Counted from the stretch's first letter, positions 47,072-57,890 are shown. The stretch is DNA of 64,000 nt from Pseudomonadota bacterium (GCA_021845925.1 JAJZUW010000001.1:117224-181223); one strand, 5' to 3'. Numbers and translations: made by a program. The notes: generated from the letters alone by a model not told the origin.

Positions 47072-48867
47072 GCGGATTCGATGCCGCTTCCTTCCTGGCT
47101 ACGCTGCCAGGCCTGCCGGGTGTGTATCGCATGCTGGATGAGGCAGGACAGGTGTTGTATGTCGGCAAGGCGGCTGATCTGAAAAAGCGGGTGTCCTCGT
47201 ATTTCCAGAAACAGGACCATTCGCCGCGTATCCGCATGATGGTGAGTCGGATAGCCGGCATCGAGATCACAGTGACGGCTTCCGAGGCAGAGGCGCTGTT
47301 GCTGGAAAACAATCTGATCAAGGCGCTGTCGCCGCGTTATAACATTCTGTTCCGTGATGACAAGTCTTATCCATATCTGTTGCTGAGTGGGCACGCATTT
47401 CCGCGCATGGCCTATTTTCGCGGCACGCCGGCGCGCGGCGACCATGCTTTCGGACCTTTCCCGGGGGCGACGGCGGTGCGCGAAAGCATCGATATCCTGC
47501 AAAAAGTGTTCCGGCTGCGCACTTGCGAGGACAGCGTGTTCGAACATCGTTCGCGTCCCTGTCTGCTCTACCAGATCAAACGCTGCAGCGGACCTTGTGT
47601 GGCTGCGATCAGCGCGGAGGATTATCGGCGTGATGTGGCCGAAGCGCGCGATTTTCTCAACGGCCGGACGGATCAGGTACTGCAGACGGTCACGCAACGC
47701 ATGCAGCAGGCTGCTGACGCCATGCATTATGAGCAGGCGGCCATTTTTCGCGACCAGATTCGCAGTCTGTCAGCCGTACGTGAACAGCAGGCGGTGGATA
47801 CTCAGGTCGATGTGGATGTCGATGTCATTGCTGTCGTGCGTGGCGAAGGCATGGTTTGTGTCAATCTGGCGATGGTGCGTGGCGGGCGTCACCTGGGCGA
47901 TCGCAGTTTCTTTCCACGCAACGCGGTGGATGCAACCCTGGCCGAGACCTTGCTGGCATTTATTGGCCAGCATTACGCTGGCGCACCGGCACCGGCTGCC
48001 ATTGTGGTATCGGAACCGGTCGGTATGGACGAAACTGCCAGTTTGCCTGTGCAGCAAACGGGACGCAAGGTGCAGATTGTCCATCGGGTTGGTGGACAAC
48101 GCCGACGCTGGCTGGAGATGGCATTGCGCAACGCGAAGCTGGCCATCGTGCGCGAGGCGGGGCGTCAGGCAACACAGAGTCAGCGTTTGCAGGCCCTGCA
48201 GCAAACCTTGGACATGCCCGATCTGCAACGCATTGAATGTTTCGACATCAGCCACACCATGGGCGAAGCCACCGTGGCTTCCTGTGTGGTGTATGACGAG
48301 GCAGCGATGCAGCCCGGCCAGTACCGCCGGTTCAATATCCGTGAGGCCAGGGCGGGTGACGACTATGCTGCCATGCAGGAAGCGCTGACCCGCCGATACG
48401 GACGTATCCGCGATGGGGAGGGCAAAGCGGCCGATCTGATCCTGATTGATGGCGGACTCGGGCAGTTGCGCGCGGCAGCTGCCGTGCTGGCCGATCTGGG
48501 TATCAGCGGAGTCGCCATGATCGGAGTGGCCAAGGGCGTCGAACGCAAGGCAGGCATGGAACAGCTGGTCACGCTTGACGGGCATTCAGCACGGTTGTCG
48601 CCGGATGACCCGGCCTTGCATCTGATCCAGCAGATTCGCGATGAGGCACACCGGTTTGCCATTACCGGTCATCGCGCCCGACGTGGCAAGGCGCGTACGG
48701 AATCTTCCCTGCAGGACATTCCCGGCATCGGGCCAAAACGCCGGCAAAAACTGCTGGAACGTTTCGGTGGCCTGCGCGAGCTCAAAAATGCCAGTGTCGA
48801 AGACATTGCCCGTGTTGAGGGCATCAGCCGGGAGCTGGCCGAACAGGTCTATCGCAGCTTACGCTAA
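47068..48867 (+). CDS. uvrC: Excinuclease ABC subunit C
   Basis: Makes both incisions in nucleotide excision repair. 599 aa: N-terminal GIY-YIG nuclease (PGVYRMLDEAGQVLYVGKA), Cys-containing linker, UVR motif (about 205-235), RNase H-like C-terminal nuclease (IECFDISHTMGEATVASCVV) and two helix-hairpin-helix motifs (LQDIPGIGPKRRQKLLERF). pgsA, its usual follower, is 1.2 kb away because of the next gene and repeat. Confidence 0.97.
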   Translation: MSGFDAASFLATLPGLPGVYRMLDEAGQVLYVGKAADLKKRVSSYFQKQDHSPRIRMMVSRIAGIEITVTASEAEALLLENNLIKALSPRYNILFRDDKSYPYLLLSGHAFPRMAYFRGTPARGDHAFGPFPGATAVRESIDILQKVFRLRTCEDSVFEHRSRPCLLYQIKRCSGPCVAAISAEDYRRDVAEARDFLNGRTDQVLQTVTQRMQQAADAMHYEQAAIFRDQIRSLSAVREQQAVDTQVDVDVDVIAVVRGEGMVCVNLAMVRGGRHLGDRSFFPRNAVDATLAETLLAFIGQHYAGAPAPAAIVVSEPVGMDETASLPVQQTGRKVQIVHRVGGQRRRWLEMALRNAKLAIVREAGRQATQSQRLQALQQTLDMPDLQRIECFDISHTMGEATVASCVVYDEAAMQPGQYRRFNIREARAGDDYAAMQEALTRRYGRIRDGEGKAADLILIDGGLGQLRAAAAVLADLGISGVAMIGVAKGVERKAGMEQLVTLDGHSARLSPDDPALHLIQQIRDEAHRFAITGHRARRGKARTESSLQDIPGIGPKRRQKLLERFGGLRELKNASVEDIARVEGISRELAEQVYRSLR

Positions 48868-49036
48868 TATGCTAATCTCGCGTCCGCCAGGGCGCCCTTG
48901 TTTTCCTGCGCAATCCCCAGGCAACAACGTCCACAGCATGCCATGCGCCAAGGGTTGTCTGTGGTGTCCGTCAATTATTTCAGGCTTCCTGTGCTGCTGG
49001 CAGTGTCGCTGGCAGGTGGCCGGATTCGGAGATGAC

Positions 49037-49819
49037 ATGAAGCTGGTGCGTGTGGCTGAGGTAGTGCTGCTGGCGGGAATGCTCATGGCCATGCAGTCGG
49101 CGCTGGCCGCGCCGGAAGAAATCCAGGTGTACATGGATGAAATGGATGCTCCCGGGCAATGGGGGCTGGACATGCATGTGAACGATGTGTCGTCCAGTGG
49201 CAGCAATGTCCTCTATCCCGGACAGCTGCCAGCTGCGCATCTGTTCCGCGTCACGCCGGAATGGTCTTACGGGCTGACACCCTATCTGGAACTGGGGGCC
49301 TACTGGCTGACAGCCGACAGTCCGGCCAATGGCGGCTGGCAATGGCTGGGCGAAAAAGCACGCATCAAGTTCATTGCGCCCAAGGCAGCCGGACAGACCT
49401 GGTTCTGGGGCGCCAATCTGGAAGTGGGCAAAACCTCATCCCTGATGGACATCAATCCCTGGAATGGTGAACTCAAGCTGATTCTGGGCGACCGGCCGGG
49501 CAACTGGGAATTTGCCACCAACCTGAATTTTGACCGTGCTCTGGAAGGCCCGGATATTCAGCCCACCATGGTCGAACTGGACGACAGGATCAGTTACCGG
49601 GTCAGCCCGGACTGGCGTATCGGTGCGGAAGCCTACAACCAGCTTGGTTCGGTCAACGTGCCGGCCCCTCTGGCCGATTACAGCGAAATGCTCTACATGG
49701 TTGCCGACACCAGCTGGCATCACTGGGATTTCAATCTGGGCCTGGGCCACGGTCTGACAGCGGTTTCCGATCACTGGGTGGCCAAGATGATTATTGGCGT
49801 TCCGCTGGAAGACTTCTGA
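49037..49819 (+). CDS. Exported hypothetical envelope protein
   Basis: 260 aa with a cleavable signal peptide (basic start, hydrophobic 8-20, ALA-A near 24). The mature part is rich in alternating aromatic and polar strands (WNGELKLILGD, WEFATNLNFDRAL, WHHWDFNLGLGHGL), as in outer-membrane beta-barrels of about 10-12 strands. No known porin family recognised. It is inserted between uvrC and pgsA; 169 bp before it hold no gene. Confidence 0.8.
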   Translation: MKLVRVAEVVLLAGMLMAMQSALAAPEEIQVYMDEMDAPGQWGLDMHVNDVSSSGSNVLYPGQLPAAHLFRVTPEWSYGLTPYLELGAYWLTADSPANGGWQWLGEKARIKFIAPKAAGQTWFWGANLEVGKTSSLMDINPWNGELKLILGDRPGNWEFATNLNFDRALEGPDIQPTMVELDDRISYRVSPDWRIGAEAYNQLGSVNVPAPLADYSEMLYMVADTSWHHWDFNLGLGHGLTAVSDHWVAKMIIGVPLEDF

Positions 49820-49959
49820 CAGGCTGTTGAAAAACGATTGCGCTTGACAATACGGTGTTGAAAAATGGTTCAAAATGTTCATTTACTCTTTGTAAATTTC
49901 GGTTTTTCACCCTTTTCCGCCTAGTCTTGTCTGCGCTCATGGCGTTTTTCAACGGCCTG
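49820..49959. mobile_element. MITE-like element with 17-bp terminal inverted repeats
   Basis: CAGGCTGTTGAAAAACG (49820-49836) and CGTTTTTCAACGGCCTG (49943-49959) are inverted with one mismatch. The 140-bp element abuts the stop codon of the preceding gene, has an AT-rich inside and no ORF. This is the layout of a non-autonomous transposon or a terminator-providing repeat. The remaining 128 bp to pgsA show no gene. Confidence 0.6.
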
Positions 49960-50087
49960 CGAAGCCAGACTGTCTGCAATGAAGCCGCCAGACAGGTTTG
50001 ATAGCGGCAGATGATCGATTCGGCACTGCCAGCCTGTCAGGTGGTGTAGAATCATGGCATGGCAATATCACTTGATGATTTCCGGAC

Positions 50088-50672
50088 ATGCCTCTCAATG
50101 TACCGAATGTTCTGACCTGGTTGCGCATTCTGCTGATTCCGCTGGTGGTGGCGGTGTTTTATCTGCCGGATTCGTGGTGGCTGCATGCCAGAATGAACCA
50201 GGCCGCAGCCCTGATGTTCACGCTGGCTGCCCTGACCGATCTGCTGGACGGCTACCTTGCCCGTCTGTGGCAGCAGACGTCCGATTTCGGCGCGTTTCTG
50301 GATCCGGTGGCCGACAAGCTGATGGTCGCCGCAGCGCTGATCATTCTGGTCCAGCTGAACCGGGTGGACGCCCTTCTGGCCCTGATCATCATTGGTCGTG
50401 AAATTACCATTTCCGCCCTGCGTGAATGGATGGCCAGTATTGGCGCCCGCGGCAAGGTGGCCGTATCGCGACTGGGCAAGATCAAGACCACGTTGCAGAT
50501 GATCGCGATTGTGTTTTTGCTGTGGCACAGACCCCTGTTCGGTTTTGACCTGCAATATCTGGGCACCTGGCTGATCTGGCTGGCGGCTGTGTTGACATTG
50601 TGGTCTATGGTGTATTATCTGCGCTGCGCGATCAGCGAAATCGGACAACGACAACAGGGAAAAACGGGATGA
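50088..50672 (+). CDS. pgsA: CDP-diacylglycerol-glycerol-3-phosphate 3-phosphatidyltransferase
   Basis: Makes phosphatidylglycerol phosphate. 194 aa with six membrane segments and the CDP-alcohol motif DGYLARLWQQTSDFGAFLDPVADK (residues 54-77, with D51 before it). Its stop overlaps kup by 4 nt. Confidence 0.95.
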   Translation: MPLNVPNVLTWLRILLIPLVVAVFYLPDSWWLHARMNQAAALMFTLAALTDLLDGYLARLWQQTSDFGAFLDPVADKLMVAAALIILVQLNRVDALLALIIIGREITISALREWMASIGARGKVAVSRLGKIKTTLQMIAIVFLLWHRPLFGFDLQYLGTWLIWLAAVLTLWSMVYYLRCAISEIGQRQQGKTG

Positions 50673-52561
50673 CACAATCTTCTCCGGTGCCACAGGTCCA
50701 TAAAAATGGACTGATGGCGTTATCGGTAGCAGCCCTTGGCGTGGTGTATGGCGATATTGGTACCAGCCCGCTTTATGCGTTACAGACAGTGTTTACCGGT
50801 GACCATGCCGTGCCGGTAACGCCGGAAAATGTGCTGGGTGTGCTGTCGCTGGTATTCTGGTCCCTGATCCTGGTGGTGGCAGTCAAGTTTGTCATGTTCA
50901 TCATGCGTGCCGACAACCACGGTGAAGGTGGCATCATGGCATTGATGGCCCTGATCCAGCGTTTGCTCAAAAACGAAACCCGTTTCCGCAATGTGCTGGT
51001 TTTGCTCGGGTTGTTCGGCGCCTCGCTGTTTTTCGGGGACGGTATCATCACGCCGGCGATTTCGGTGCTGTCGGCCATGGAAGGGCTCGAAGTCGCCAGT
51101 CCAAGCTTGACCCCTTACGTTATTCCTTTGTCCATTGTCATCCTGGTGGCATTGTTCATGATCCAGCGCAAAGGGACCGCTACCGTTGGTGGGATGTTCG
51201 GACCCATCATGATTTTCTGGTTTGTCACGATTGCTGTTCTGGGCATGCGCGAGATCATCCGGATTCCTCATGTCCTGGTCGCCGTGAACCCGCTGCTGGC
51301 GCTGTCGTTTCTGGCTGAGCATGGCGTGCTGGGTTTTCTGGCGCTTGGCGCTGTGGTGCTGACCGTGACCGGCGCCGAAGCGCTTTACGCTGATATGGGA
51401 CACTTCGGCGCCCGGCCGATCCGTTTTGCCTGGTTTGGTCTGGTATTGCCCTCGTTGCTGATCAATTATTTTGGTCAGGGTGCATTCATGATCCACAATC
51501 CGGCGCAGGCGGCCAATGCGTTTTATGACCTGACGCCCAAATGGGCCCTGTATCCGATGATCGGGCTGTCGACCGTGGCTACGGTGATTGCATCGCAAGC
51601 AGTGATCTCCGGCGTGTATTCCATGACCCAGCAGGCCATTCAGCTGGGTTTTCTGCCGCGGACCAACATTGTGCACACATCGGCGCGGGAAATGGGCCAG
51701 ATTTACGTGCCAACCATGAACTGGCTGATCATGCTGGGCGTGCTGGCGCTGGTGCTGGGCTTCAAGTCTTCGGCCAATCTGGGCTGGGCGTACGGTCTGG
51801 CAGTGACCGGCACCATTACCATCGACACAGTGCTGGTGTTTGTTGTGGCGCGCCGGCTGTGGCACTGGAACCGTGTGCTCATTGTCGCCGGACTGGCATT
51901 TTTTCTGACCATCGACCTGGGATTCCTGGGCGCGAATCTGGTCAAGCTGTTTCAGGGCGGCTGGTTTCCGCTGGCGATTGGTGGCCTGATGTTTACCCTG
52001 ATGGCGACCTGGAAGCGCGGCAAGGAACTGCTGGCCGAACGTTTGCACACGCAATCCATCGAGCTGAAGCCGTTTCTCGACGGGCTTAAGGATCACCCGC
52101 CGCAGCGGGTGAGTGGTACGGCCATTTTTCTGACCACCAATCTGGCCAAGGTTCCCCATGCCATGCTGCATAACCTGCTGCACAACAAGGTTATGCACGA
52201 ACGGGTGATCCTGCTGACCGTGCGAACACGCACCGCACCGTGGGTTGCTGGCGATGAGCGGGTAGAAGTCGAGGATCTTGGCGGACAGTTTTATGCCGTG
52301 ACATTGTATTTTGGTTTCAAGGAAGAGCCGGATGTGCCGTTGGCACTGCAAACGGTTATGCCCGGCGGCAAACCGATCGACATGATGGAGACTTCATTCT
52401 TCCTCAGCCGCGAAACGTTGATCGCCACCAAAATGCCTGGCATGGCCTTGTGGCGCGAACGGCTGTTCGTCAGCATGGCGCGCAATGGCAGCAGTGCGAC
52501 CGCGTTTTTCCACATTCCGACCAACCGGGTGATCGAGCTCGGCACGCAGGTGGAACTGTAA
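50669..52561 (+). CDS. kup: Kup potassium uptake protein
   Basis: Low-affinity proton-coupled K+ importer. 630 aa; about 12 membrane segments (about 15-440) and a C-terminal cytoplasmic domain. [16 protein letters not shown] at the N terminus and [22 protein letters not shown] are family signatures. The start at 50669 overlaps the pgsA stop (ATGA). Confidence 0.96.
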   Translation: MTQSSPVPQVHKNGLMALSVAALGVVYGDIGTSPLYALQTVFTGDHAVPVTPENVLGVLSLVFWSLILVVAVKFVMFIMRADNHGEGGIMALMALIQRLLKNETRFRNVLVLLGLFGASLFFGDGIITPAISVLSAMEGLEVASPSLTPYVIPLSIVILVALFMIQRKGTATVGGMFGPIMIFWFVTIAVLGMREIIRIPHVLVAVNPLLALSFLAEHGVLGFLALGAVVLTVTGAEALYADMGHFGARPIRFAWFGLVLPSLLINYFGQGAFMIHNPAQAANAFYDLTPKWALYPMIGLSTVATVIASQAVISGVYSMTQQAIQLGFLPRTNIVHTSAREMGQIYVPTMNWLIMLGVLALVLGFKSSANLGWAYGLAVTGTITIDTVLVFVVARRLWHWNRVLIVAGLAFFLTIDLGFLGANLVKLFQGGWFPLAIGGLMFTLMATWKRGKELLAERLHTQSIELKPFLDGLKDHPPQRVSGTAIFLTTNLAKVPHAMLHNLLHNKVMHERVILLTVRTRTAPWVAGDERVEVEDLGGQFYAVTLYFGFKEEPDVPLALQTVMPGGKPIDMMETSFFLSRETLIATKMPGMALWRERLFVSMARNGSSATAFFHIPTNRVIELGTQVEL

Positions 52562-53097
52562 TGGCCGTTCGGCCCGTGCTCAGGATGGGAGATCCCCTGC
52601 TGCTGCGCCAGGCTGAACCAGTTCGCGAATTCGATACGCCGGCCTTGCACGAACTGGTGGCGGACATGCGTGATACCATGGCCGCCCTGAATGGCGCCGG
52701 GCTGGCAGCACCGCAGATAGGCGTGAGCCTGCAGGTGGTCATTTTCGGGGTATCTGCCAACCCGCGTTATCCGGATGCAGAACCAGTGCCGGAAACCGTG
52801 CTGGTCAATCCACAGCTGGCCGCGCTGGATGATGCGATGGACGAGGCATGGGAAGGTTGTCTGTCTGTTCCCGGCATGCGTGGTCTTGTGCCGCGTTACA
52901 CCAATCTGGTGTATCAGGGATTCGACATTCATGGCCAACCCATACACCGGACTGTGAGTGGTTTTCATGCCAGGGTGGTTCAACACGAAGTGGATCACCT
53001 GTCCGGTGTGTTGTACCCGATGCGCATACGTGATCTGCGTAAGTTTGGTTTTACTGAAGTGCTGTTCCCCGGGCTCGATCCGGCAGCAGACGATTGA
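52561..53097 (+). CDS. def: Peptide deformylase
   Basis: Removes N-formyl groups from nascent proteins. 178 aa. All three motifs are intact: [10 protein letters not shown] (45-54), EGCLS (metal C100) and QHEVDH (H142, H146). It shares one base with the kup stop. Probably a second, non-fmt-linked deformylase, since no fmt is near. Confidence 0.95.
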   Translation: MAVRPVLRMGDPLLLRQAEPVREFDTPALHELVADMRDTMAALNGAGLAAPQIGVSLQVVIFGVSANPRYPDAEPVPETVLVNPQLAALDDAMDEAWEGCLSVPGMRGLVPRYTNLVYQGFDIHGQPIHRTVSGFHARVVQHEVDHLSGVLYPMRIRDLRKFGFTEVLFPGLDPAADD

Positions 53098-53133
53098 CAT
53101 TCGGGCAGCGTCCAGCTGCCTTTCGAACCCGAC

Positions 53134-56100
53134 ATGAACGATCCCCGGTTTGTCCATTTGCGTCTGCACTCCGAATATTCCATCACCGATGGCATTGTGA
53201 GAGTGGATGAGGCCGTCGCGTGCGCCGTTCAGGATGGCATGCCCGCGCTGGCCCTGACCGACCTGTCCAATGTGTTCGGTCTGGTCAAGTTTTATCAGGC
53301 CGCTCGCAGCAAGGGTATCAAGCCGGTGGCTGGATGCGATGTGTGGATCGGGCAAGCCGGGCAGGCAGACCGGCTGTCGCGATTGCTGTTGCTGGTTCAG
53401 TCGGCGGACGGGTTTCGCCGGCTGTCGCAATGGTTGACGCGGGCGTTCCGTGAAAACCAGTCGCGTGGCCGCGCGATGATTGATCCGGCCTGGCTGACTG
53501 CCGACCAGACAGACGGTCTGATTGCTTTGTCCGCTGCGCAGGCGGGCGATGTGGGGCAGGCGGTCCTGGCCGGAAACATACCGCTGGCCAGTAGTCTGGC
53601 CAGCCAGTGGGCAGAGCGCTTTCCCGGCCGTTATTATCTTGAGATCCAGCGCACCGGCAGCCCCGAAGCGGAAGACTGTCTGCAAGGCAGCCTTGTGCTG
53701 GCCGACAAACTGGGCTTGCCCGTGGTAGCGACACATCCGGTGCAGTTTCTGGACCGGCAGGATTTCAAGGCGCATGAAGCGCGGGTTTGTATCGCGGAAG
53801 GCTCGCTGCTCGGTGATCGCCGGCGTTCGCGCCAGTTCACTGCTGAGCAGTATTTCAAGACCCAGGCGGAAATGGCCGAACTGTTTGCCGACCTGCCAGT
53901 GGCCTTGGCCAACAGCGTGGCGATTGCCAAACGATGTTCGCTGGTCATGACGCTGGGCAAAAGCCAGCTGCCGCAGTTCCCCACTCCGGCGGGCATGTCG
54001 CTGGATGATTATCTGCGCCAGCGCACCGCCGACGGCCTGCAGGAACGCCTGCTGGTCCGGTTTCCCGATGCCGGTCAGCGTGAACAGCAGACACCGGTGT
54101 ATGAAGAACGCATGCGCTTCGAGCTGGCTACCATCATCCAGATGGGGTTTCCGGGCTATTTTCTTATCGTGGCCGATTTCATCAACTGGGCCAAGCACAA
54201 TGATGTGCCGGTCGGGCCAGGACGCGGATCGGGAGCGGGTTCTCTGGTGGCCTGGGCGTTGGGTATCACCGATCTCGACCCGTTGCCATACGACCTGCTG
54301 TTCGAGCGTTTCCTGAATCCGGAACGGGTGTCCATGCCCGACTTTGACGTGGATTTTTGCCAGGATGGCCGTGAACGCGTCATCAATTACGTCAAGGACA
54401 AGTACGGACATGATGCGGTGTCGCAAATCGCAACCTTTGGCACGCTGGGTTCGCGTTCGGTCATTCGCGACGTTGGTCGCGTACTCGACATGCCCTACAC
54501 CTTGTGCGATCAGTTGTCCAAACTGATCCCGATCGAAGGCGTCAAGCCGGTATCGCTGGCAAAGGCACTGGAGTTGGAGCCGCAACTCAAGGAGCGTTAT
54601 GACAATGAAGAAGACGTTCACGAACTGTTCGAACTGGCAGAACGTCTGGAAGACCTGACGCGAAATGTGGGCATGCACGCTGGCGGCGTGCTGATTGCGC
54701 CTGGCAAGATCAGCGACTTCTGCCCGGTGTATGTGGCCGATGGCTCCGATTCGGTGGTGTCGCAGTTCGACAAGGATGACGTGGAGAAAGTCGGTCTGGT
54801 CAAGTTCGACTTTCTCGGCTTGCGCACCTTGACAATACTGGACTGGGCCATGCGCTATGTGGCTCGTTTGTCGCCGGATGGTCAGGCGCCGTTCCGGCTG
54901 GACAGCATCTCGCTGGATGACCGGGCCAGTTATGAACTGCTCAAGTCTTCGCGCACCACAGCGGTATTCCAGCTCGAATCGCGTGGCATGAAAGATCTGA
55001 TCCGCCGGCTGCAGCCGGACTGTTTCGAGGATGTGGTGGCCCTGGTGGCCCTGTTCCGCCCGGGGCCGCTTGAATCGGGCATGGTGGATGACTTTATCAA
55101 CCGCAAGCACGGGCGGGCGAAGGTGGATTACATGCACCCGAGTCTGGAAGCCACGCTCAAGCCGACCTATGGCGTGATTGTCTACCAGGAACAGGTGATG
55201 CAGATTGCCCAGATCATGGGCGGTTATACCCTGGGTGGTGCAGACCTGCTGCGGCGCGCCATGGGCAAGAAAAAAGCCGAGGAAATGGCTGCTCACCGCG
55301 ACATTTTTGTGGCGGGTGCTGAAAAGCAGGGCATCGACGGTCAGCTGGCTGCCGGTATTTTTGACCTGATGGAAAAATTTGCCGGCTATGGTTTCAACAA
55401 ATCTCACTCGGCAGCGTATGCGCTGGTGGCTTATCAGACTGCCTTTCTCAAGGCGCATCACCCGGCCGCATTCATGGCGGCAACCTTGTCGGCGGATATG
55501 GACGATACCGACAAGGTCAAGCTGTTTCATGATGATGCGTGTGCGATCGGACTCGAGTTTCTGCCGCCGGACATCAACCTGTCTGGTTATCGTTTTGAGC
55601 CGGAAAACCAGCGGCAGATCCGTTATGGTCTCGGTGCGATCAAAGGAACCGGAGATGCGGCCATCTCGGTGATTCTGGCTGCCCGCCAGCAGGATGGTGC
55701 ATTTGCCAGTCTGTTTGATCTGGTCAAACGGGTCGATCGCCGGACAGTCAACCGGCGTGTGCTGGAATCGCTGATCCGTGCCGGAGCATTCGACAGTCTG
55801 GACGACAACCGCGCCGCTATGCTGGCATCGCTTGGACAGGCCATGGAGCTGGCCGAACAGCAGGCGGCCAGCGCCGGACAGGCCAGTCTGTTTGGTGGCG
55901 GCGAAGACCTGACGGACAGTTTCGAGCCGGTTGCTGCCCAGCCCTGGGATGAGCAGCAACGCCTGCTGGAAGAAAAGTCGGCGCTTGGTTTTTACTTCAG
56001 TGGTCATCCGTATGATGTCTGGGCGGCTGAACTGGCGCCACTGGTTCGCCAGACGCTGGACCGCTTGCAGCCGGCACGGGAGCCGGTGCTGCTGGCGGGT

Positions 56101-56574
56101 ATTATCGTCAGCCAGCGCACGCAGATGACCCGGCGCGGTAAAATGGCGTTTGTCATGCTGGACGATGGTCGCGGCATGGTGGAAGTGCCGATTTTCAACG
56201 AACTGTTCGAGCGGCATCGCGACTGGTTGCGCGAAGACCAGTTGCTGCTGGTTGAAGGCAAGGTGGTGCGCGACGATTACAGCGGTGGACTGCGCATCCA
56301 GGTGGATCGCCTGTACGACCTGGCGCGTGCGCGCACCCGCTTTGCCCGCCGGCTGGAACTGCAGGTGCCTGCCACCACGACCATCGGGCAGTTGCAGGAC
56401 CAGTTCCGCGCCTGGTGTGATGCCGATGCCGGCTGTCCGGTGTATCTGTTCTGTCGGCTGCCCGGTGTCGTGGCGGAAATCGAACTGGGCGATGACTGGC
56501 GTCTGGTCCTGCATCCGGAATTGCTGCAGTCCCTGGACAGAACCGGACTGGCCCCGCGGATTGTGTATGCCTGA
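53134..56574 (+). CDS. dnaE: DNA polymerase III subunit alpha
   Basis: Replicative polymerase. 1146 aa: N-terminal PHP domain (HLRLHSEYSITDG), palm with the catalytic Asp pair in PDFDVDF (about 402-408), fingers GMHAGGVLIAP, and C-terminal HhH and OB domains. The PHP metal set is only partly complete, as in most proteobacterial DnaE. The gene is single-copy in this window. Confidence 0.97.
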   Translation: MNDPRFVHLRLHSEYSITDGIVRVDEAVACAVQDGMPALALTDLSNVFGLVKFYQAARSKGIKPVAGCDVWIGQAGQADRLSRLLLLVQSADGFRRLSQWLTRAFRENQSRGRAMIDPAWLTADQTDGLIALSAAQAGDVGQAVLAGNIPLASSLASQWAERFPGRYYLEIQRTGSPEAEDCLQGSLVLADKLGLPVVATHPVQFLDRQDFKAHEARVCIAEGSLLGDRRRSRQFTAEQYFKTQAEMAELFADLPVALANSVAIAKRCSLVMTLGKSQLPQFPTPAGMSLDDYLRQRTADGLQERLLVRFPDAGQREQQTPVYEERMRFELATIIQMGFPGYFLIVADFINWAKHNDVPVGPGRGSGAGSLVAWALGITDLDPLPYDLLFERFLNPERVSMPDFDVDFCQDGRERVINYVKDKYGHDAVSQIATFGTLGSRSVIRDVGRVLDMPYTLCDQLSKLIPIEGVKPVSLAKALELEPQLKERYDNEEDVHELFELAERLEDLTRNVGMHAGGVLIAPGKISDFCPVYVADGSDSVVSQFDKDDVEKVGLVKFDFLGLRTLTILDWAMRYVARLSPDGQAPFRLDSISLDDRASYELLKSSRTTAVFQLESRGMKDLIRRLQPDCFEDVVALVALFRPGPLESGMVDDFINRKHGRAKVDYMHPSLEATLKPTYGVIVYQEQVMQIAQIMGGYTLGGADLLRRAMGKKKAEEMAAHRDIFVAGAEKQGIDGQLAAGIFDLMEKFAGYGFNKSHSAAYALVAYQTAFLKAHHPAAFMAATLSADMDDTDKVKLFHDDACAIGLEFLPPDINLSGYRFEPENQRQIRYGLGAIKGTGDAAISVILAARQQDGAFASLFDLVKRVDRRTVNRRVLESLIRAGAFDSLDDNRAAMLASLGQAMELAEQQAASAGQASLFGGGEDLTDSFEPVAAQPWDEQQRLLEEKSALGFYFSGHPYDVWAAELAPLVRQTLDRLQPAREPVLLAGIIVSQRTQMTRRGKMAFVMLDDGRGMVEVPIFNELFERHRDWLREDQLLLVEGKVVRDDYSGGLRIQVDRLYDLARARTRFARRLELQVPATTTIGQLQDQFRAWCDADAGCPVYLFCRLPGVVAEIELGDDWRLVLHPELLQSLDRTGLAPRIVYA

Positions 56575-56599
56575 AGGCACGCATGATTGAAGCCCATGC

Positions 56600-56625
56600 C
56601 ATGCCGGGTTCCTGAACCCGGCATG
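56600..56625 (+). terminator. Terminator hairpin after dnaE
   Basis: CATGCCGGGTT and AACCCGGCATG form an 11-bp perfect stem with a 4-nt loop, followed by TTTG. It lies 26 nt after dnaE. Confidence 0.6.
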
Positions 56626-56634
56626 TTTGCCAGG

Positions 56635-56664
56635 TTGGACAAAAGCTGCCTTCTGCGCTAGAAT
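56635..56664 (+). promoter_or_regulatory. Promoter for carA
   Basis: TTGGAC (56635-56640), 18 nt, TAGAAT (56659-56664). Transcription would begin near 56671, about 74 nt before the carA start. Confidence 0.6.
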
Positions 56665-56679
56665 GACGAAATTATTGCG

Positions 56680-56717
56680 GAAGCGGGCGCGAGGTGGAAA
56701 CCTGGCCCGCTTCTTTT
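56680..56717 (+). terminator. Leader terminator/attenuator of carA
   Basis: GAAGCGGGC (56680-56688) and GCCCGCTTC (56705-56713) form a 9-bp stem, followed at once by TTTT. It lies between the carA promoter and the carA start, so it would stop most transcripts unless bypassed. Pyrimidine or arginine control of carAB by attenuation is known in other bacteria; that this hairpin does so is inferred. Confidence 0.6.
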
Positions 56718-56744
56718 GTATCAGCTTGATTTCGGGGTGTTTTC

Positions 56745-57890
56745 TTGACTACCAGGTCATCCGCCATTTTGGTGCTCGCCGACGGATCGGTGTTTCGCGG
56801 GCAGTCCATTGGTGCTGTGGGCAGCACGGTTGGGGAGGTGGTGTTCAATACCGCCATCACCGGCTACCAGGAAATTCTCACCGACCCTTCTTACGCCAGA
56901 CAGATCGTCACACTGACTTATCCGCACATCGGCAATACCGGCGTCAATCCGGAAGACGTGGAGTCGGCACGGGTGCATGCCGCCGGTCTGGTGGTGCGCG
57001 ATCTGCCGGCGCTGGCCAGCAATTTCCGTTCGCAGGGCGATTTGTCCTCGTATCTGGTGCGGGAAAATGTCGTGGCGATTGCCGGCATTGATACCCGCCG
57101 GCTGACGCGCCTGCTGCGTGAAGGTGGGGCGCAGGCCGGTTGCATCCTGGCGGGCGATTCGCCGGATGAAGCGGCTGCGCTGCGCATGTCGCGCGAATTC
57201 CCCGGTCTGGCAGGAATGGACCTGGCCAAGGTGGTGTCGGTCGACCAGCCCTATGCGTGGCATGAGGGTGAATGGCAGCTGGGGCACGGCTTTGTCACGC
57301 CGGACAGCCAGCCGTGGCATGTGGTGGCGTTCGACTACGGCATCAAGCGCAATATCCTGCGCATGCTGGCCTCACGGGGGTGCCGGGTGACAGTGCTGCC
57401 GGCCCAGGCCACGGCTGAGCAGGTGCTGGCGCTGAATCCGGATGGTGTCTTCCTGTCCAATGGCCCGGGCGATCCCGAGCCATGCGATTATGCGATCACG
57501 GCAATTGCGCGCCTGCTGGAAACCGGGCTGCCCATGTTCGGCATCTGTCTGGGCCATCAGCTGCTGGCGCTGGCTTCGGGAGCGCGGACCGTGAAAATGA
57601 AATTCGGCCACCATGGCGCCAACCATCCGGTGCGGTCGCTGGATGATGGCAAGGTCATGATTACCAGCCAGAACCACGGTTTTGCGGTGGACGCCGAGAG
57701 TCTGCCCGACTGTTTGCGGCCGACGCATGTGTCGCTGTTTGATGGTTCCCTGCAAGGCATGGAACGGACGGATGTGCCGGCGTTCAGTTTTCAGGGCCAT
57801 CCGGAAGCCAGCCCTGGTCCGCACGACATGAGCGGTTTGTTCGACCGGTTCATGCATTTGATGGAAACCCGCAGGAACCATTCGCGTTAA
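56745..57890 (+). CDS. carA: Carbamoyl-phosphate synthase small subunit
   Basis: Glutaminase subunit feeding ammonia to CarB for arginine and pyrimidine synthesis. 381 aa; N-terminal domain with [12 protein letters not shown]-terminal class I glutamine amidotransferase with nucleophile C268 in FGICLGHQ and the His/Glu pair in [11 protein letters not shown]. The start is TTG (56745), with GGGGTG 6 nt upstream; this weak start may add translational control. Confidence 0.95.
   Translation: MTTRSSAILVLADGSVFRGQSIGAVGSTVGEVVFNTAITGYQEILTDPSYARQIVTLTYPHIGNTGVNPEDVESARVHAAGLVVRDLPALASNFRSQGDLSSYLVRENVVAIAGIDTRRLTRLLREGGAQAGCILAGDSPDEAAALRMSREFPGLAGMDLAKVVSVDQPYAWHEGEWQLGHGFVTPDSQPWHVVAFDYGIKRNILRMLASRGCRVTVLPAQATAEQVLALNPDGVFLSNGPGDPEPCDYAITAIARLLETGLPMFGICLGHQLLALASGARTVKMKFGHHGANHPVRSLDDGKVMITSQNHGFAVDAESLPDCLRPTHVSLFDGSLQGMERTDVPAFSFQGHPEASPGPHDMSGLFDRFMHLMETRRNHSR

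Noticed and set aside
52291-56580. A 1429-codon open frame antisense to dnaE and the kup/def region
   Set aside because: It mirrors real genes on the other strand, has no recognisable domain, and such frames arise from the codon bias of GC-rich genes.
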